Shown piece after piece: positions 38,825 to 52,800 of a stretch of 64,000 bases of DNA. The position numbers and the translations under genes are program-made. Numbering within the stretch: the stretch's first letter is position 1; every line of letters starts with the position of its first letter. This stretch comes from Thinopyrum elongatum (Eukaryota > Streptophyta > Magnoliopsida > Poales > Poaceae), in contig CM022302.1 in the NCBI GenBank assembly GCA_011799875.1, positions 527,076,228-527,140,227 on the forward strand, written 5' to 3'. The notes under the pieces were generated by a model. That model worked only from the letters and a program-made list of their open reading frames with translations, ran no database searches and had not been told where the DNA came from.

Positions 38825-40419
38825 CGCAGGGACTAGTATAGTTACTACTGCCGGAACATGGTAAGTTGGACCCTAAATGCGGGCACGGACCGGGCACACC
38901 TCAATTATTCCTTCAAACAGTCGGACACCTACATTAGCACACCATCCGGCTACTTAATCAAGTGTTACGCTTCACTAGTTGAAAAGGAAAAGGGTGGTAC
39001 CGTACCCAAAACCACCACACCTGGGGCTAGGGTAACAACTTGGTACTGTACCACATTTCAACCAGGGCACAAAAACCACCTGTTCTACGCCTAATGCGCA
39101 ACGTGGAGCACTGATGCTCGAATTTGGCCGGGAAAACAGGGAAACTGACATGTGGGGCACACCTGTCGGGATGACGTGGCGCAGACTAGTCCAATGGAGG
39201 AGCTGGCCCACGACCTCCTCGCCACTGGCAACCGTTAATGTGGGTCGTGGGGGCTAGCAACGTGGCGCAGCTCCCGCACCGCCTCTGGACACGGCGACCG
39301 CGGTGAGCGACACGCTCATCATCGCTGGACACGCTCGGCTTCAGGGTGCCGAGGGTGGCGTTAGCGCTGTGGCACGACCAGCAGATCAACACACGGCTCG
39401 TCGAGGATGCACGGGGCGCCGAAGTGCGCGGACGCTGCGACGCGTCTGAGGAGTGTTCTGGCGTGGCCAACTGCATCCCGAGGACCTGAGACCATGCCGG
39501 GTCATCTTGCTTTTTCAATGACATGTGGGGATCACATGTGAACAAAGGGCATCTCCAACGTTGCCACGACCGCAGCTGGCTACCCTGGCACACCAAAAAC
39601 CCTCGTCCCTCACACCGTCGCGCGGTGCGTTCCAGGCGGTGCCAGCTGCCCGCATTCATGCCGTCCGTCCGTATGCCGTCATTAAGAGGCTCGGTGCCCG
39701 AGGAACCAACTCCGGCGACTTAATGACGCACCCAGACGCTTGGCCTCACTGGAATGTGCTACTTAAAGCGGCAACGCCCAGCTAAACTCCACACCATAGC
39801 GCATCTTCTTGCTACCTGGCACCACATCTGCCATGACCGCGAGTGCAAACGCTCTGCAGGAGAGATTGTCTTCGGGGATGAAGCTCGAGGTCGCCGCCCT
39901 CGCTCAAGTCGCCGCTCGCAACGCAATAGCACCGTAGCCGGGCGCGGACGCGACCGCACAAGCGGTGGCCACGCTAGCGGCCGACGACGGGAGCACCGTC
40001 AGCCACGCGTCGTACTTGCCGCTGTCCAACATTCGGTGGCGCATGTGGCAGGTGAAGCGACAGATCATCCACGTCCATCATGATTGACGTCACGTCCACC
40101 AGCACCGCCGAGGTCGGGGACTCCTCCGAGGATGAGTAGGGCATGGGAGGCGGTAGGGCATGGTGTGCCAACTGGCTGGTCCATCTCCCGTGTTCTAGTC
40201 TTCCTCGCCGGAGACCGCACCTTCACTTCACGGATCTTGAACCCCGCCCCCGTACATGGAGATGGCAGATGGAGGACGTCGGTCGCTGCTGTAGAATAGG
40301 TTTAGGGTCGGGTTTCTTTTATTTTTCTGTCCTATAAAAGTTCGAAATGTAATGAAAATCTGCCGTGTTTGCATGAATCTCGTCCGGTGTATATGAACTT
40401 TCACAATAATAGTAAGATA
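38825..40419. other. GC-rich spacer with no recognisable gene
   Basis: Between the two Stowaway elements the sequence is GC-rich (39180-40330) with several short overlapping frames on both strands (39186-39659 minus, 39754-40083 plus) and no family I recognise. It could be a decayed captured gene. From about 40300 an A/T-rich part with aatgaaaa resembles a 3' UTR. Confidence 0.35.
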
Positions 40420-40498
40420 CTCCCTCTCCCATAATATAAGAACGTTTTTGACACTAATCTAGTGTCAAAAACGTTCTTATATTATGGGACGGAGGGAG
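40420..40498 (+). mobile_element. 79-bp palindromic Stowaway MITE
   Basis: ctccctctcccataatataa is nearly fully complementary to ttatattatgggacggaggg, so the element is almost one hairpin. TA duplications flank it (40418-40419 and 40499-40500). It resembles the Athos/Thalos-type small Stowaways of Triticeae. Confidence 0.9.
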
Positions 40499-40984
40499 TA
40501 TATTGTAGGAGTATGAAAATATATGGAATGATGATTCATTTTTGTGTGTATAAACTTAGAAGGTTTGACCCGAGACAAAGCTAACATGCGAAGTAAATAA
40601 ACACATATGGTCTACATGCACAATTTGTCTTAGGCACTCCAATAGGACGTCCACTACATATTCACGCATTTCACATCTTTCTACATCTACGGGAACCTAC
40701 GAAAGGGTTAACGTAAATTGCCTCTCTCTCTCCCCCTGATTTTCATGGTGGTGGGCCCCTCCCTCCCCCCAATCTCCAATCAACAGCCCACACGTTTCAC
40801 ATTACGTTAATTACGTAACTAGGATTACGTAGGTGTGGCATTACTCATCCTAAAAAAACTAACAAAGCCAACCTCCCAGCATATCGCGCGGGAAAAGACC
40901 CGGCCACGCCGTTTTAGTCGGGATTACCGGATTACTAGTAGTAGTATCGATGGATCGCACGAAGCACCAAGTTTAAAAGGAAAA

Positions 40985-41948
40985 AAGGAGGTACACTCAC
41001 AACACGCCTGTCGCGGCCGCATTGCACCCCTCACACGGTCGGTCCTGCACACGTCTCACGCAAACGGAATGCACTTCGGCTTGCCTCTTCACTGACACGT
41101 GGGACCGCACTTGGAGAAACCGACCATGCGCCAAACTCCGCCGCCCACCGCGCGAAAATTCCCCCCAAATCCAAAATTCAACCGCCCTTCGGCCAACTAG
41201 CCAATAATATTCCCCAAACCCCCTCCCCCCCGGCCCCCTCCACTCCATTCGCTCCGCCAAAGCCGCCCTCCCCGCCGCGTCGTGGTTCATCGAGGGGACG
41301 CAAGGCGATCCTCTCGCTCCCACAGTACGCTCTCGTAGATTGCCGTCCTCTAGCCGCGCCTCCACCGCTGGTGACGTTCTTGTGGAGACGCACGGTGGTC
41401 AGCTTCTCCCACGGTATGCACATTCTAGACTGAGGCCCCGTGCATGTCGGAGTAGTGCTGAATGTTAGCTGATAGACGCTGTTAATCTCACTATTTGCCG
41501 AAGTAGTTTACAGTCAATATGCTCTGCTTAAGAAGCTTCCTTGCCCTGTTCTGCACTCAATCTGCTTAGCAAGATGGCATGCCACGCCCGATTATTTGCT
41601 AAAATATCCTGCCATATATTTATTGTGACGTAGATTTCCATGGTCTAGCAGCCAATCTGTTAGGTGAAATAGCTCTACACCGTTTTATACTCGATCTTTG
41701 TTGCTGAGATGGCCTTCGATGGCTGTGTGCTCGGCCTCATTGACTACTGAAACAGCCTGCCATAATTTAGCACTCAAATCTGTTTGTTGAATTAGCTTTA
41801 CATATATTTTGTTGCTTAGATCTGCTTGTCCAAATATCTTGCCATAGCTTTAGACATTGACCTAGGTATTTTTTTCTGGACTTCATAAAAAAGCATATAT
41901 GTTTTTCCTATAATATCTAGTAGAAGAACTAATTTGTATGTCTAACAG
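40985..41948 (+). promoter_or_regulatory. 5' region of the CACTA transposase gene
   Basis: A CG-rich part (41000-41430) with aattccccccaaatccaaaa and a CT-rich leader-like stretch is followed by AT-rich sequence (41450-41940) with diverged repeats of 'aatctgcttgctgagatggc' and many tttagca phrases, resembling a leader intron (a 3' tract tttgtatgtctaacag ends just before the ATG at 41949). The start assignment rests on this acceptor-like sequence and on the family N-terminus. Confidence 0.45.
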
Positions 41949-44900
41949 ATGGACAGGACTTGGATAACTTCTGCTCGAAGACTCTCCGCTGCATATGTCA
42001 AGGGGGTTGAAAACTTCATGAACTTTATCAGAGCTGAGTACGGTGGTCCGAAATCAGATGTGCTCTGCCCGTGTAGCAGTTGTATGAATTTAGTTACAAG
42101 ACCCCAGTCAACTATGCAAAATCATCTACATTTGTATGGGATGTCGGTCACATATACTAGGTGGGTTCATCATGGTGAAGCTGTGAACGTCAATGTTACT
42201 GACTATGTGGAAGCAGCAGATCACCATCTTGATCTGCCTGATGCGCAGGTGGAAGAGGAGGAGGAGGTGGTGGTGGCGGAGCCAGTGAGTTTGACCAACA
42301 TTGAAACAATGCTACAAAATGCTCACGCATTTCATGAACTTTCACCTGCAGAAGAAAAATGATGGGCCCGCATGTTCGAACAATGCAACGTGGCTGTCAC
42401 CCCAGGAAATAAGCTGTCAGTATTCTCAGCTATGGTCACCTTTCTTCAGGTGAAGACATCTAAGCGGATGACCAACAAATCATTCGATGCGATGTTGGCT
42501 GCTTTCCGCAAATCTTTCCCAGATGCGTCTGAGCCGCCACACACCTACAGTAAAATGAAGAATTTCCGTCGTGTAGTTGGAATTGGATATGATATGATTC
42601 ATGTTTGTAAGAATAATTGTGTTCTATTCCGGAAGGATTATGCCAACTTAAGTGAATGCCCAAAATGCAAATCATCAAGATGGAAAGATGGCGATACTGT
42701 GAAGAGGATTCCTCACAATGTTCTGAGACATTTTCCAATTATACCAAGATTGCAGTGGTGGTTTCATGATGCTGAAACAAGAGAGGATGTACTGTGGCAT
42801 TCTAGGAACCAGGAGTACAGAGCTGAGAATGTAATGAGCCATCCATCTCATGGTAGTGACTGGAAAAGATTCAATCAGAAACACAAAAAGTTTGCTGCTG
42901 ACCCGAGAAACATTAGACTTGGCTTAGCTTCAGATGGATTTAACCCATTTGGCCACCAGAGCGCCACATATAGCATTCGGCCAGTGCTTGTTATCCCTTA
43001 CAACATGCCTCCAAACGTCTGCACCAAAGAATCAAACTACATGATGGCCTTGCTCATCCCAGGTCCAAAAAGTCCTGGAAAGGATTTTGATTTATTCATG
43101 GAGCCTCTTGTGGAGGAACTTCAAGAGCTATGGAGGGGTGTTCTCACTCGAGACCTATATAGCAGCCCACCAGCTGATTTCTTTCTACATGTTGTTATAA
43201 TTTGGTGCATCCATGATTATCCGGCTTTGGGCACTATGTCAGGGCGAACGACACATGGTTACAATGCATGTGTTCACTGTGACAAGAATCCACTATCATA
43301 CGCAATACTTAGCAAGATCTGTTACATTGGACACCACCGTTTCCTTGCCAAGGACAAGCCGTGTGCTACAAAATACCGAAGACATGTGTTCAATGCAAAG
43401 CATGAAAACCTTGATGCACCAAAGAGGCTCACCGCCGATGAGTTGCAACTGGAATTAGAGAAGGCCAGGCATATTACACCAGGAAACCATCCTGATATTG
43501 GTAGCGGGAAAAGGAAAGCGTGCCAGGGCAGAAGAGAGATTATTGTTTACCCGGAGGTCCACTTTGTGGGACTTGGAGTATTGAAAAGATTTGGATCTGC
43601 GGCATAATCTTGATGTGATGCACATCGAGAAAAATATATGTGACAGCATTATCGGCACACTTCTTAATATTGAAGGCAAGACGAAAGATACCTTAAAATC
43701 TAGGATTGATTTGACACACCTGGGTATCAGAAAGGGTTTGTGGGTGGAAGATGAAGGTAAACCATGGGATATGGCACCAGCTGTGTACGTCTTGGACAAG
43801 GTAAACAGAAAAGAATTCTGCGAGGTCCTGTCATGTGTGAGATTCCCACATGGATTTGCTTCCAACCCTGAAAGGAGAGTCAGTGCAGATGGAAACAAGG
43901 TATACAAGGGTTGAAAACTCATGACTGCCATGTCCTACTTATAGGATTGGGCCGCCCTGACTTATACAGAGCAGTTGCAGAGTTGGGACAATTCTTCAGG
44001 GAACTCTGCAATAGAAATATCAGGATAGATGCTTTGGAGCATCTTAGAGACAAGATACCAACTATCCTATGCGACCTTGAGAAGATATATCCTCCAGCCT
44101 TCTTTGATGTGATGGTGCATTTGACTGTTCATCTACCTGATGAGGCACAACTTAGAGGTCCAGTACATTATGGCTGGATGTACCCTATTGAAAGGCGGCT
44201 AGGCACTTTCAAGGGCTCTGTTAGGAACAGAGCTAGACCTGAGGGTTCCATTGCAGAGGCCTACATTGCTACAGAAGCGTTGACATTCTGCTCAAAATAC
44301 ATTGAAACAGCTGATCAGCTTAGCAAAGAGGTGGGTGAAGACAATCCCGAGTTCAATGTTTTCGATTGTTCTATTCGAGTTACAGGGAAGAGTCGACAAG
44401 ACGACAAACCTAAAGATTTGGACAAAATGGTTTGGTATATGTTGAATAAATGTCCTGAGATTCTACCTTATATCGAGTAAGTGCTAAGCACTGCAGCTTA
44501 TACATCGTAATCTACTAAACTTACAGCACATTCTTATATATTTAGATGTTTGATGCGATCACTATGTTGTGCAGCATCTACAAAAAGGAGTTACTGCCAC
44601 AAAATCCAAGAAACATTGACAAACTGCTTATGGCAGGATTTGCGAAATGGTTCAAGAGCCATGTAAGCTTTTGAATTGCACTGTCAGTTTTTTTAATATA
44701 TTGAGTACATAAGATGATCAGCTTGTCTATTTTCTAACCATTGGTTAAGAAGATGCGGGAGGATGGGCAGGTAGTTAATGATGCCCTTTACGCAATAGCA
44801 ATGGGTCCTGATACTCGGGTAAGACATTATGAATCTTGCGTTGTTGGAGATGTGCGCTACAACACCCTTGCACACGACGAAGGCAGGAAGACACAAAACA

Positions 44901-45448
44901 GTGCCATCATGAGCACGGATACGTACGACAAAGAGACAACTGAAATGTATGCTAACATAATAGACATTGTTCAGTTGCAGTATATCTCCAGTTGCGAGGT
45001 TCATCGGTGTGTGGTTCTGTTGTGCTGTCGTTGGTATAACCTGTTTTCCAGGATCGCAAAACCCAGAGCTGATGATTATTTCAAATCCATCAATGTCAAG
45101 GCGGCGTACCAGACCGACGAGCCTTTTATTTTGGCAAATCAAGCAACACAGATATTTTTCTTGGAAGACACATATGCACGTAGCGATGACTGGAGAGTAT
45201 TGCAAAGGTTTGAGCAGAGGAATTCGTTTAATGAAGTTGCACAACAATATGATGCTTACACTTCTCCTGATGTAGAAGATTCAACAGATGTTCCTAATAT
45301 CTTTGAGAACCATCACGTCAATGACGCTGGCGAAAAGATTGCCTGTCGGGCTATGGACATACGAGAGTTGATCAATAAGACGCCAATGTTCAAGGACATT
45401 GAGGATGAAGAAGAAGATGACACTGGGGGGAATTACGATTCAGACTGA
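41949..45448 (+). pseudogene. TNP2-like CACTA transposase, multiply disrupted
   Basis: Segments in order: 41949-42362, N-terminal transposon-associated domain (MDRTWITSARRLSAAYVKGV; CPCSSC; YTRWVHHGE) plus an acidic tail; 42372-43607, transposase core (CPKCKSSRWKDG, IPRLQWWFHDAET, LASDGFNPFG, LLIPGPKSPGKDFDLFMEPL, GYNACVHCDKNPL); 43591-44480, RHNLDVMHIEKNICDSI, LKTHDCHVLL and a DUF4218-like part (FFDVMVHLTVHLPDEAQL, GWMYPIERRLGTFKG); 44741-45448, DUF4216-like end (RYNTLAHDEGRKTQNSA) with an acidic C-terminus. Lesions: in-frame TGA at 42360-42362; a frameshift near 43560 with TGA near 43582; and a frame change near 43908. The break at 44480-44740 may be an intron. The intact protein would cut at the CACTA ends in the nucleus; this copy should not. 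Confidence 0.85.
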
Positions 45449-45695
45449 TACACATGGCGAAGATGTTAACGCTGCTGCTGCGGATGATGATTAGATTGCT
45501 TTTGTCGTATTTGCCTGTGAGAAGACGACTTTTTATCTACTATGAGAAATTGTGTTGGCTATGACAACTGAAACCTGATGAAGTTGTTGTTTCATATTTT
45601 GCTATGAGAACATCACTTATTATGTATGTTGATTTGTGTTTGGCGATTGTATGATGACTAAAACATGATGACATTGTTGTTTAGTTGTACTCATA
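45449..45695 (+). other. 3' UTR of the transposase gene, split by the LARD-like element
   Basis: T-rich sequence with repeated 'gatgac..tgttgtt' phrases follows the stop. The same character resumes after 57397, so the LARD-like element inserted in this 3' region. Confidence 0.5.
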
Positions 45696-48600
45696 TGTCA
45701 GGACCCCGATTCCAAGTCACATCGATCTAGCCGGTAACACCTCATATCACTTTGCGGCCTCACGCACGGTATTCCCACGGGTGTCGCCTTACCATGGCCC
45801 GGGACCATTTGCGCCTTTTGGCTCATGTATATGATAGTGTCGCTAGCATCCATATGACAGAGAACCCGGGCGGACATGACTAGTCGTGAACCCAAAGTGG
45901 CACTAACTTACGGGGACAGGCATACATGACCCAGCAACGAACGTGTCGGTCATCAGCGAGTGAATTCGGGCTGTAGCAACTGGGCTAGTAGGACTCCGGG
46001 AATCCAGGCTGTAGCAGGCTAACAGGACTCCAAAAGACACCGCGTGACGTTTCGTCAAAGGGACAGACACAGGATCGAGGAAGGACACATGCCGGCCAGT
46101 CTAAGTGTTCCGGAGCAGTAGCAAGCTAACAGGACTCCGGTAAACCGGGCTGTAGCGGACTACCAAGGCTCAGTGGAAGCACCAGACTACATTTCCCCAT
46201 AAGAGAGGCTACCAAGGATAAACAACTAGGTTGTCGGATCCCACACATACCAAGCATTTCAATCATACACACAATATGCTGGATATGGGCAAATACAACA
46301 TGGCATCACAACAAGACTCTACGACTCAGAGTATTTATTCATTAGGCTCCGAGGAGCCAAGCATTACAAACATGGGTCTCATGACCCAACATTCAGAGCA
46401 TACAAGTCAAAGCACATACGGAAGCCTATCATGTCTGAGTACAGACATCTACAAATGAAAAAGGCTGAGAAGCTCGACTATCTACCAGATCCTGCCGAGG
46501 GCACAAGATCGTAGCTGAGGTAACAAGCTAAACGTCAAAGTCCATGTGGAACTACTAGCGAGACTGAAGTCTCTCTGCAAAACATAAAATAGGCAAACGT
46601 GAGTACAAATGTACCCAGCAAGACTTACATCAGAACTATCTACAAATGCATCGGTATCAACAAAGAGGGTGGTGGAGTTTTAACTGCAGCAAGCCAGCTT
46701 TGACTCAGTGGCTATCCTGAACTACGAATGCTGGTAACTCTTTTGAGGTGGCGCACACGAGTCCACATATTCACCATATCAATACACCACTATGGATCCG
46801 CTCCCATCTCCCTACGAGAACGCCATCCATGGCACTCACGCTTATCTTGCGAGTTTTAGAGTATCCACTTTCACTTGTCTATGAACTGTACAGGCAACCC
46901 AGAAGTCCTTTACCGCGGACACGGCTATTCGAATAGATCATTTATAACCCTGCAGGGGTGTACTTCTTCACACCTGTTTCCACCACTTAGCGTCTGCACA
47001 CGACATGTGCTCGGCAGACTTCAAGCGAAAGCCGACGTGGGTGTAGACCACGACCTAACTAACCACACAAGTCTCTAGTCCAGGTTTATCGCCTATTCGG
47101 GTTCCATCCGCAAGGAAATCCGGCCGGGGTGTCCTCAATGGCCCCAAACGATGTGTGCAGGGTTCCCGAGACACCAAACGGGCGACCCGGTACACCGTGC
47201 CACGGTGTATCTACCGCAACATAGCCCACCCCTAGGGTCAGCGCTACGCACGGCCCCCAACACATATCCTACAAACACCAGAAACTAGTTGCAACTCCTG
47301 GACAGAGGACAGGGGCGGTTAATAAGTCGAGCGGGGTCATATTTCAGGGCCCAACGTGTGGTAGTAGCTGTTCATGGATCACAAACACAGAACTCAGTTC
47401 CTGAGGACGGTTTCAATGAGACAACCCACCATGTACTCCTACATGGCCTCTCACCGCTACCATTACCAAATCGTGTTCACACACTTAGCTCTCAACAGCA
47501 GGACATGTTCACACACCTCTGAATCATCCCCGATGAATCAGACCTGACTCAACTCTAAGCAGTAGCAGGCATGACAAACAAGCATAGATGAGTAGGCACA
47601 TCAGGGCCCAAACAACTCCTACTCATGCTAGTGGGTTTCATCTATTTACTGTGGCAATGACAGGTCATGCAGAGGAAAGGGGTTCAACTACCGCAGCATG
47701 TAACAGTTGAATCGTTGTTGTCCTAATGCAGTAAAAGAGAGCAGAAGCGAGAGAGTGGGTTTATATCGGGATGAACAACGGGGTATTGCTTGCCTGGCAC
47801 TTCTGAAGATAATATAGTTCTTCATCGGTGTCATTGAACACGTCGTCGGAACCACGTCTACTGAGAGGGAGCAACCACTGGCAAACACAAGAGGAACCAC
47901 AATCAATGTGATGCACATTCATATGAATGATATGTCATATTAAGGTACTGAATTGACCTAGTGCAACAGTTAGTCATATTCATTGAAGTGGAATTCAAAC
48001 CTATAGCAAATTCCAACTCCAAAACTAATTACTATTTATTCCATAATCATGAATTGTCCTTTTCGGTGAGGTTAACTTGTTCAAACATGCATGAAAATGG
48101 TACAGATGGAAAGATTGGATTTTTCTGATCCAAAAACATATATAAATCTTTGCATTTGGGGTTATAGATTAATTTCTATGAATTTTTGAAGTTTTGGACA
48201 TTTTCTGGAATTTCCTGAATAAGAATAAATCCAGAAAATAATTAACTGCGTCAGCACTACGTCACTGTGACGTCAGCAGGGTCAACGGGGCCACCCAGGT
48301 CAAACCTGACGCTGGGGCCCACATGTCAGTGTCTAACTAACTAATCTAAGTTAATTAGTACTAATCCAATTCTAAACCAGATTAGTTAAGGCCCTGGGCC
48401 CACACGTCAGTGACCCTGGGGGGGCAAATCCCTGGTCAAACTGGGCTGACTCGCCGGCGTTTAGCTGCCGGCGAGGCCAGACGCGGCGGGGCGGTGCGGG
48501 TTTTGTGCTCCGGCGACCAAATGGACGGCGGAGGGCATCTACGTGTAGCTGGAAGCGAGCCGCGTCGAGGGGTGGTGGTGGTTGAGCTCAAGGTCACCGG

Positions 48601-49821
48601 AAACGACGCCGGCGACGAGCTGGGCGGCTGCCGGAGTTTGGGCGTGCACCGAAACGGGGCTACGGAGCACGGCGTGAAGATCTGGTGGGTGTGCTCGGCT
48701 CCTGGGAGTTCTCTGAGTGCAGCGGTGGGCTCGGACGCGTGCTTGCACAGCCATAGTCGCGGTGGCGACATGACCGGCGGCGAGGAGCTGTCAAGTCCGA
48801 TGGCCACGGTGGTTAGAAGGCGCGGACGAGCACGGGGAGAGAGGGGAAAGAGGCAGGGGCTCACGGCGAATCCAGCAGAGGCAACGGCGAGGCCGGGGAG
48901 AGACTGGAGCTCGCGAATCCCCGAAGAGTTCGCCGGCGGCCAGAGGTTGAAGATGATGTCGGGGACGACGCTGCAGGGCTTCCGGCGGGCCAAGGCTCGG
49001 TGGAGAGGAAGAGGGGGTCGAGGCGGAGCCTCTGAGCGCATCGACGAGGCGAGGCAGTGGCTGTGGCCACGGCGCTGCTCGTCGGCAGCGACGGCTGCGC
49101 TCGGCACGGGTAAGAGAGAGGGGCAGAGGGAAGAGGGGCCACGGGGAAGAGTGAGAGGGGTCAGGGGGTTGCGTGGCGTCGTGAGGGAGATCCAGGGCGA
49201 CGAGGGAGCACGCAGGCAGGGTGGAGGTGGCCGGCGTGTGGCTGCGCGCGCCGGGCACGCGCCCCTGCCTACTGGCGCGAGGAGGAAGGCGACAGAGGGG
49301 CTGCGGTGGTGGGCTGAGCTGACTTTGCCCAGCTGGGCTGCTACAGTGGTGGGCCGGTTGGGGTGCCAGGTAAGTTCTCTCTCTTTCTCTTTTAATTCCT
49401 GTTTTCTATTTTTCTGCAACTTTGTGGCTTTATTAAAAATAGCTAGGCACTTTCAAAAATCACCAAACTGCTCATGCCCACTGTTTAGGATATAAACAAC
49501 ATGGAACATTTTAGTTTAGGATTATTTGGACATTTAAAATATTTAATAGCATTTAAATGTCCAAATGCAAATAACATAAGATTTAATTCAGTGACCCAAT
49601 GATGTCCTAGAAAATTGTGCACCATTTTTGTCAGAGGTTCTAGACCAAGGCAAAGATGATGAACATTTTAGAAGGGCATTTCAAGTTCATTGAAAAAGAT
49701 TTTAGTGAACCCTAGTTGTTTCCAGGGGGGTGCTGGGGGTTCTATCATCCCCATTTCAAGTTTCTGGAAAAGTTTAAACATGATGCAACACTCTAATGCA
49801 TGAACTAACTAGGGTGTGACA
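45696..49821 (-). repeat. 3' LTR of the LARD-like element
   Basis: Same length as the right copy and about 99.3% identical by eye. A GC-rich stretch (48410-49380) is open on both strands; this reflects base composition. Confidence 0.93.
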
Positions 49822-52800
49822 ACTCACCCCCACTCAAAAGAATCTCGTCCCGAGATTCAAGCATAGGGTAAGATGAAGGGGGAATGCAAACTAACATAAT
49901 CTTCACAATCCAGGTTGCATCTCATAAGAACGTTGATTCGATCACCATCTTTGTCTCGATGTCTTGCTCCGAGAACTCCAACCAACATGACAACGAGAGG
50001 AAAGGAAAAAAAACTCTAGAAGGATCGATCTCCTCGAAGATTGAACAACTCAGGATCAAATCACGGAATGAGACATAGCAACATCTCTCGAGCTGAGACA
50101 CGAAGCATACATCTAGAGGGATGGAGTGAAACAGATGACGGAGGTTCACTAGGTAGACAACAATTCCACACTTAAGAAGGTGGTGAACGGTTGTCAACGT
50201 AGCGAGGATTTGAGTTGCCATGATACCATAACGAGACACCTCAGGAAAAATGACTCGTTGACTTATTACCTTAAGTGGCAAAAAGAATTACTTTTGATAT
50301 AGAGATCATTGAGACTCTCTATACCAGCCTAAGGCAAATCTCGAGCGATCGTTTGGAGGAGTTCAATAGAATGGCATACTTGGACTAGTATGGATGATGT
50401 GGATTACCTTGTTGAAGACAACACAAGGGATGATTTTGCTTATCATCGGAAAAAAATGGATGGGACCCATGGTAGGACCACTCTTGAAGATGATCCTGAA
50501 TAAGAATTACTAAGAAGGCAGCCCATAGTAAAATGGCACAAAGACGGTGCAAGCTGGGAACAAAATGCAAATGCTGGGAATGTTCCAACAATCATATCTG
50601 CCTGAGATTCAGATCTGGTTGGTAACGGGATATTTCAGACGTCATTTCTGGAAAGAAAATTTGCAACACAAACCGACGAGATGACGTTGCGGATTCTCGG
50701 GAAATGAACTACGATAGCAAGCTCCAAAACATGAGCTGGTTCTGCTACACACATGTGAACACGTTGTCCCAGACAAGCATGTCCACATGGTAGTCTTACA
50801 ATAAAAATACTACCGGGTTCAGGTGGGAACCATCATTGCGGAGAGTGAAACCCATACATAAGTCATATGATTAGCTCTTATGAAGGAACTTCTTCTCCTT
50901 GCACAAATCAATCAGTGGCTTGGTGTGCTAGGGATTACATATGGAAAGGAGATGATCAGTCTATCAGACCATAGAATGCTTCGCACGTGCATGACTAACT
51001 TGGGATGATTCCAAAGGAAGCAAATATAAGCTTTCTCGAATTCACGGCGGCAACTTGCTTCAAATGCACATGAACTAGAGGAAGTCACTTCTTTCATCCA
51101 AACATATGCTTCAGGAACGGGACATGAAGATAATGGTTATAAAAGTTTCCAACACTACTTAGATGTTCGACATGAATCATGGACAAGATAAGGATGTTGT
51201 CGATGGGCTCAACAACAATTCATCCAGGTTCCCATGAAGATGGAATTCCACAACTATGTGAACAAGATGATAGCATTGGTCAGACCAAAAGATATAATGG
51301 TGTATGCTCGAGGGATCAACCACGAGTAAGACAACATTATGAGCATCGTTGGTTCTGATTTGATTTGACGATAACCCACACTCAAATCAAAGTTTGACAA
51401 GACAATAGATCCAACAACTGATACGAGGACCAATTGATGAAGATATCATTTTTCTTCAACACACACACAACACAAGACATCCCTTTAAATGAACTAAGTT
51501 AGGCAAGCTTTTATCTTCCAACTCTCCAAGTTGTTATTTAGCTTAACCAACTAGCTCAGGGTATCCGACACAGATTCTTGGAGAAGGGTTGGTTACAAGA
51601 ACCAACTTGATCACGAGCTCAACATAACAGTCAGGGGACAACCTGGTAATACTTTCGAGAAGATATCCGGAAAATTACGAACCACCGATATGTTATTAAG
51701 CTCGAGAACAACCTTGCTTTTTAGGGCAAGACGATGTGATCAAGAGAGTGATGGATTGACACAATCCTAACTCATCGATCGAAGAGTGCACCAACAAAAA
51801 TGGACTAGGTAGCACGATCAGTCCTAGGATGGTGATTCAATAACCAACACACCAAGGATGAGAATATTGTCCTTTAACTACCAAGCAACGCAGTTGCTAG
51901 GAGTATTGCTTTCACACATCACGATTCACTTGTCGGTATTCCGGTTACAATAACACGGAGACCGAGAAATGAATAATGATGGCGAGAAGTATCACTGTAC
52001 CAAGAGTTCATAGGATGGTGTGCAATTCCCATGATATTCTTGATATAAAGATGGTAATACTCCGGGGTAGAACAGAACAAAAGCTGGATTGGCATTTTGA
52101 TCTGCGGAATACAACCGCTTTGACCCAATCCTAGATATGGATGAGGTACTGGAGTTTGTTTCTCCTAGTCATTCCGTAATAGAATGGCTTGACGGACCAC
52201 AAGAATAATAAGCATCGATAACATGAATGCACAACTAGTCCTGACTATCAATTGATAGACAGAGGTCAGAATACAACTAAAGAGAGACAACTCAAAGGAA
52301 CATATGGTTTTCTGAGTTGCGGATGCATAGATTTAGTATGTCAAACAAGTTCAACATATTTCTTCCAGATAATCCATGCAGAAAGGTAGGACTGGCAGAT
52401 TCACAATGTAGAATGGAGAACTCATCAAGAGCACTCTGGTTGTGATCTTTCGGTTCAACGAGGAACTTCTGCCATAAGTAGTTCATGGTATTTGGAAGAA
52501 GGATATACCACGAACCTCAAGGACTATCACCAAGGTTACTAATATCTTAAGGGAACTAGCAAACACTAACAACATGAAGTAGGGTGAATCTCGGGTTCAG
52601 AAACCCAGGAATAGAATGCCTACCAACTAAATAGCATCGCGGGATGCTTTCGAGAATGACGGCTAGAATCATCACACTAGGAATATAAAGCATTACTAGA
52701 TTACTTGGTGGTTCTCTAGGATGCCTAGGGTCATAATACTAGCTCCAACACATATGTCAAGGCAATGGAGTACCTCAACAGACCGTTAGTGTGCTTAAAC

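Noticed and set aside
39180..40340. GC-rich block considered as a gene
   Set aside because: Short frames on both strands overlap without a dominant one, and no motif or splice chain could be assembled.
48410..49495. 361-codon plus and 327-codon minus ORFs in the LARD LTR (again at 55980-57065 and 56006-56989)
   Set aside because: Both strands are open over the same GC-rich stretch, and the copies match only because the LTRs are nearly identical. By eye, about seven of eight base differences between the LTRs change the minus-strand protein, so there is no sign of selection.
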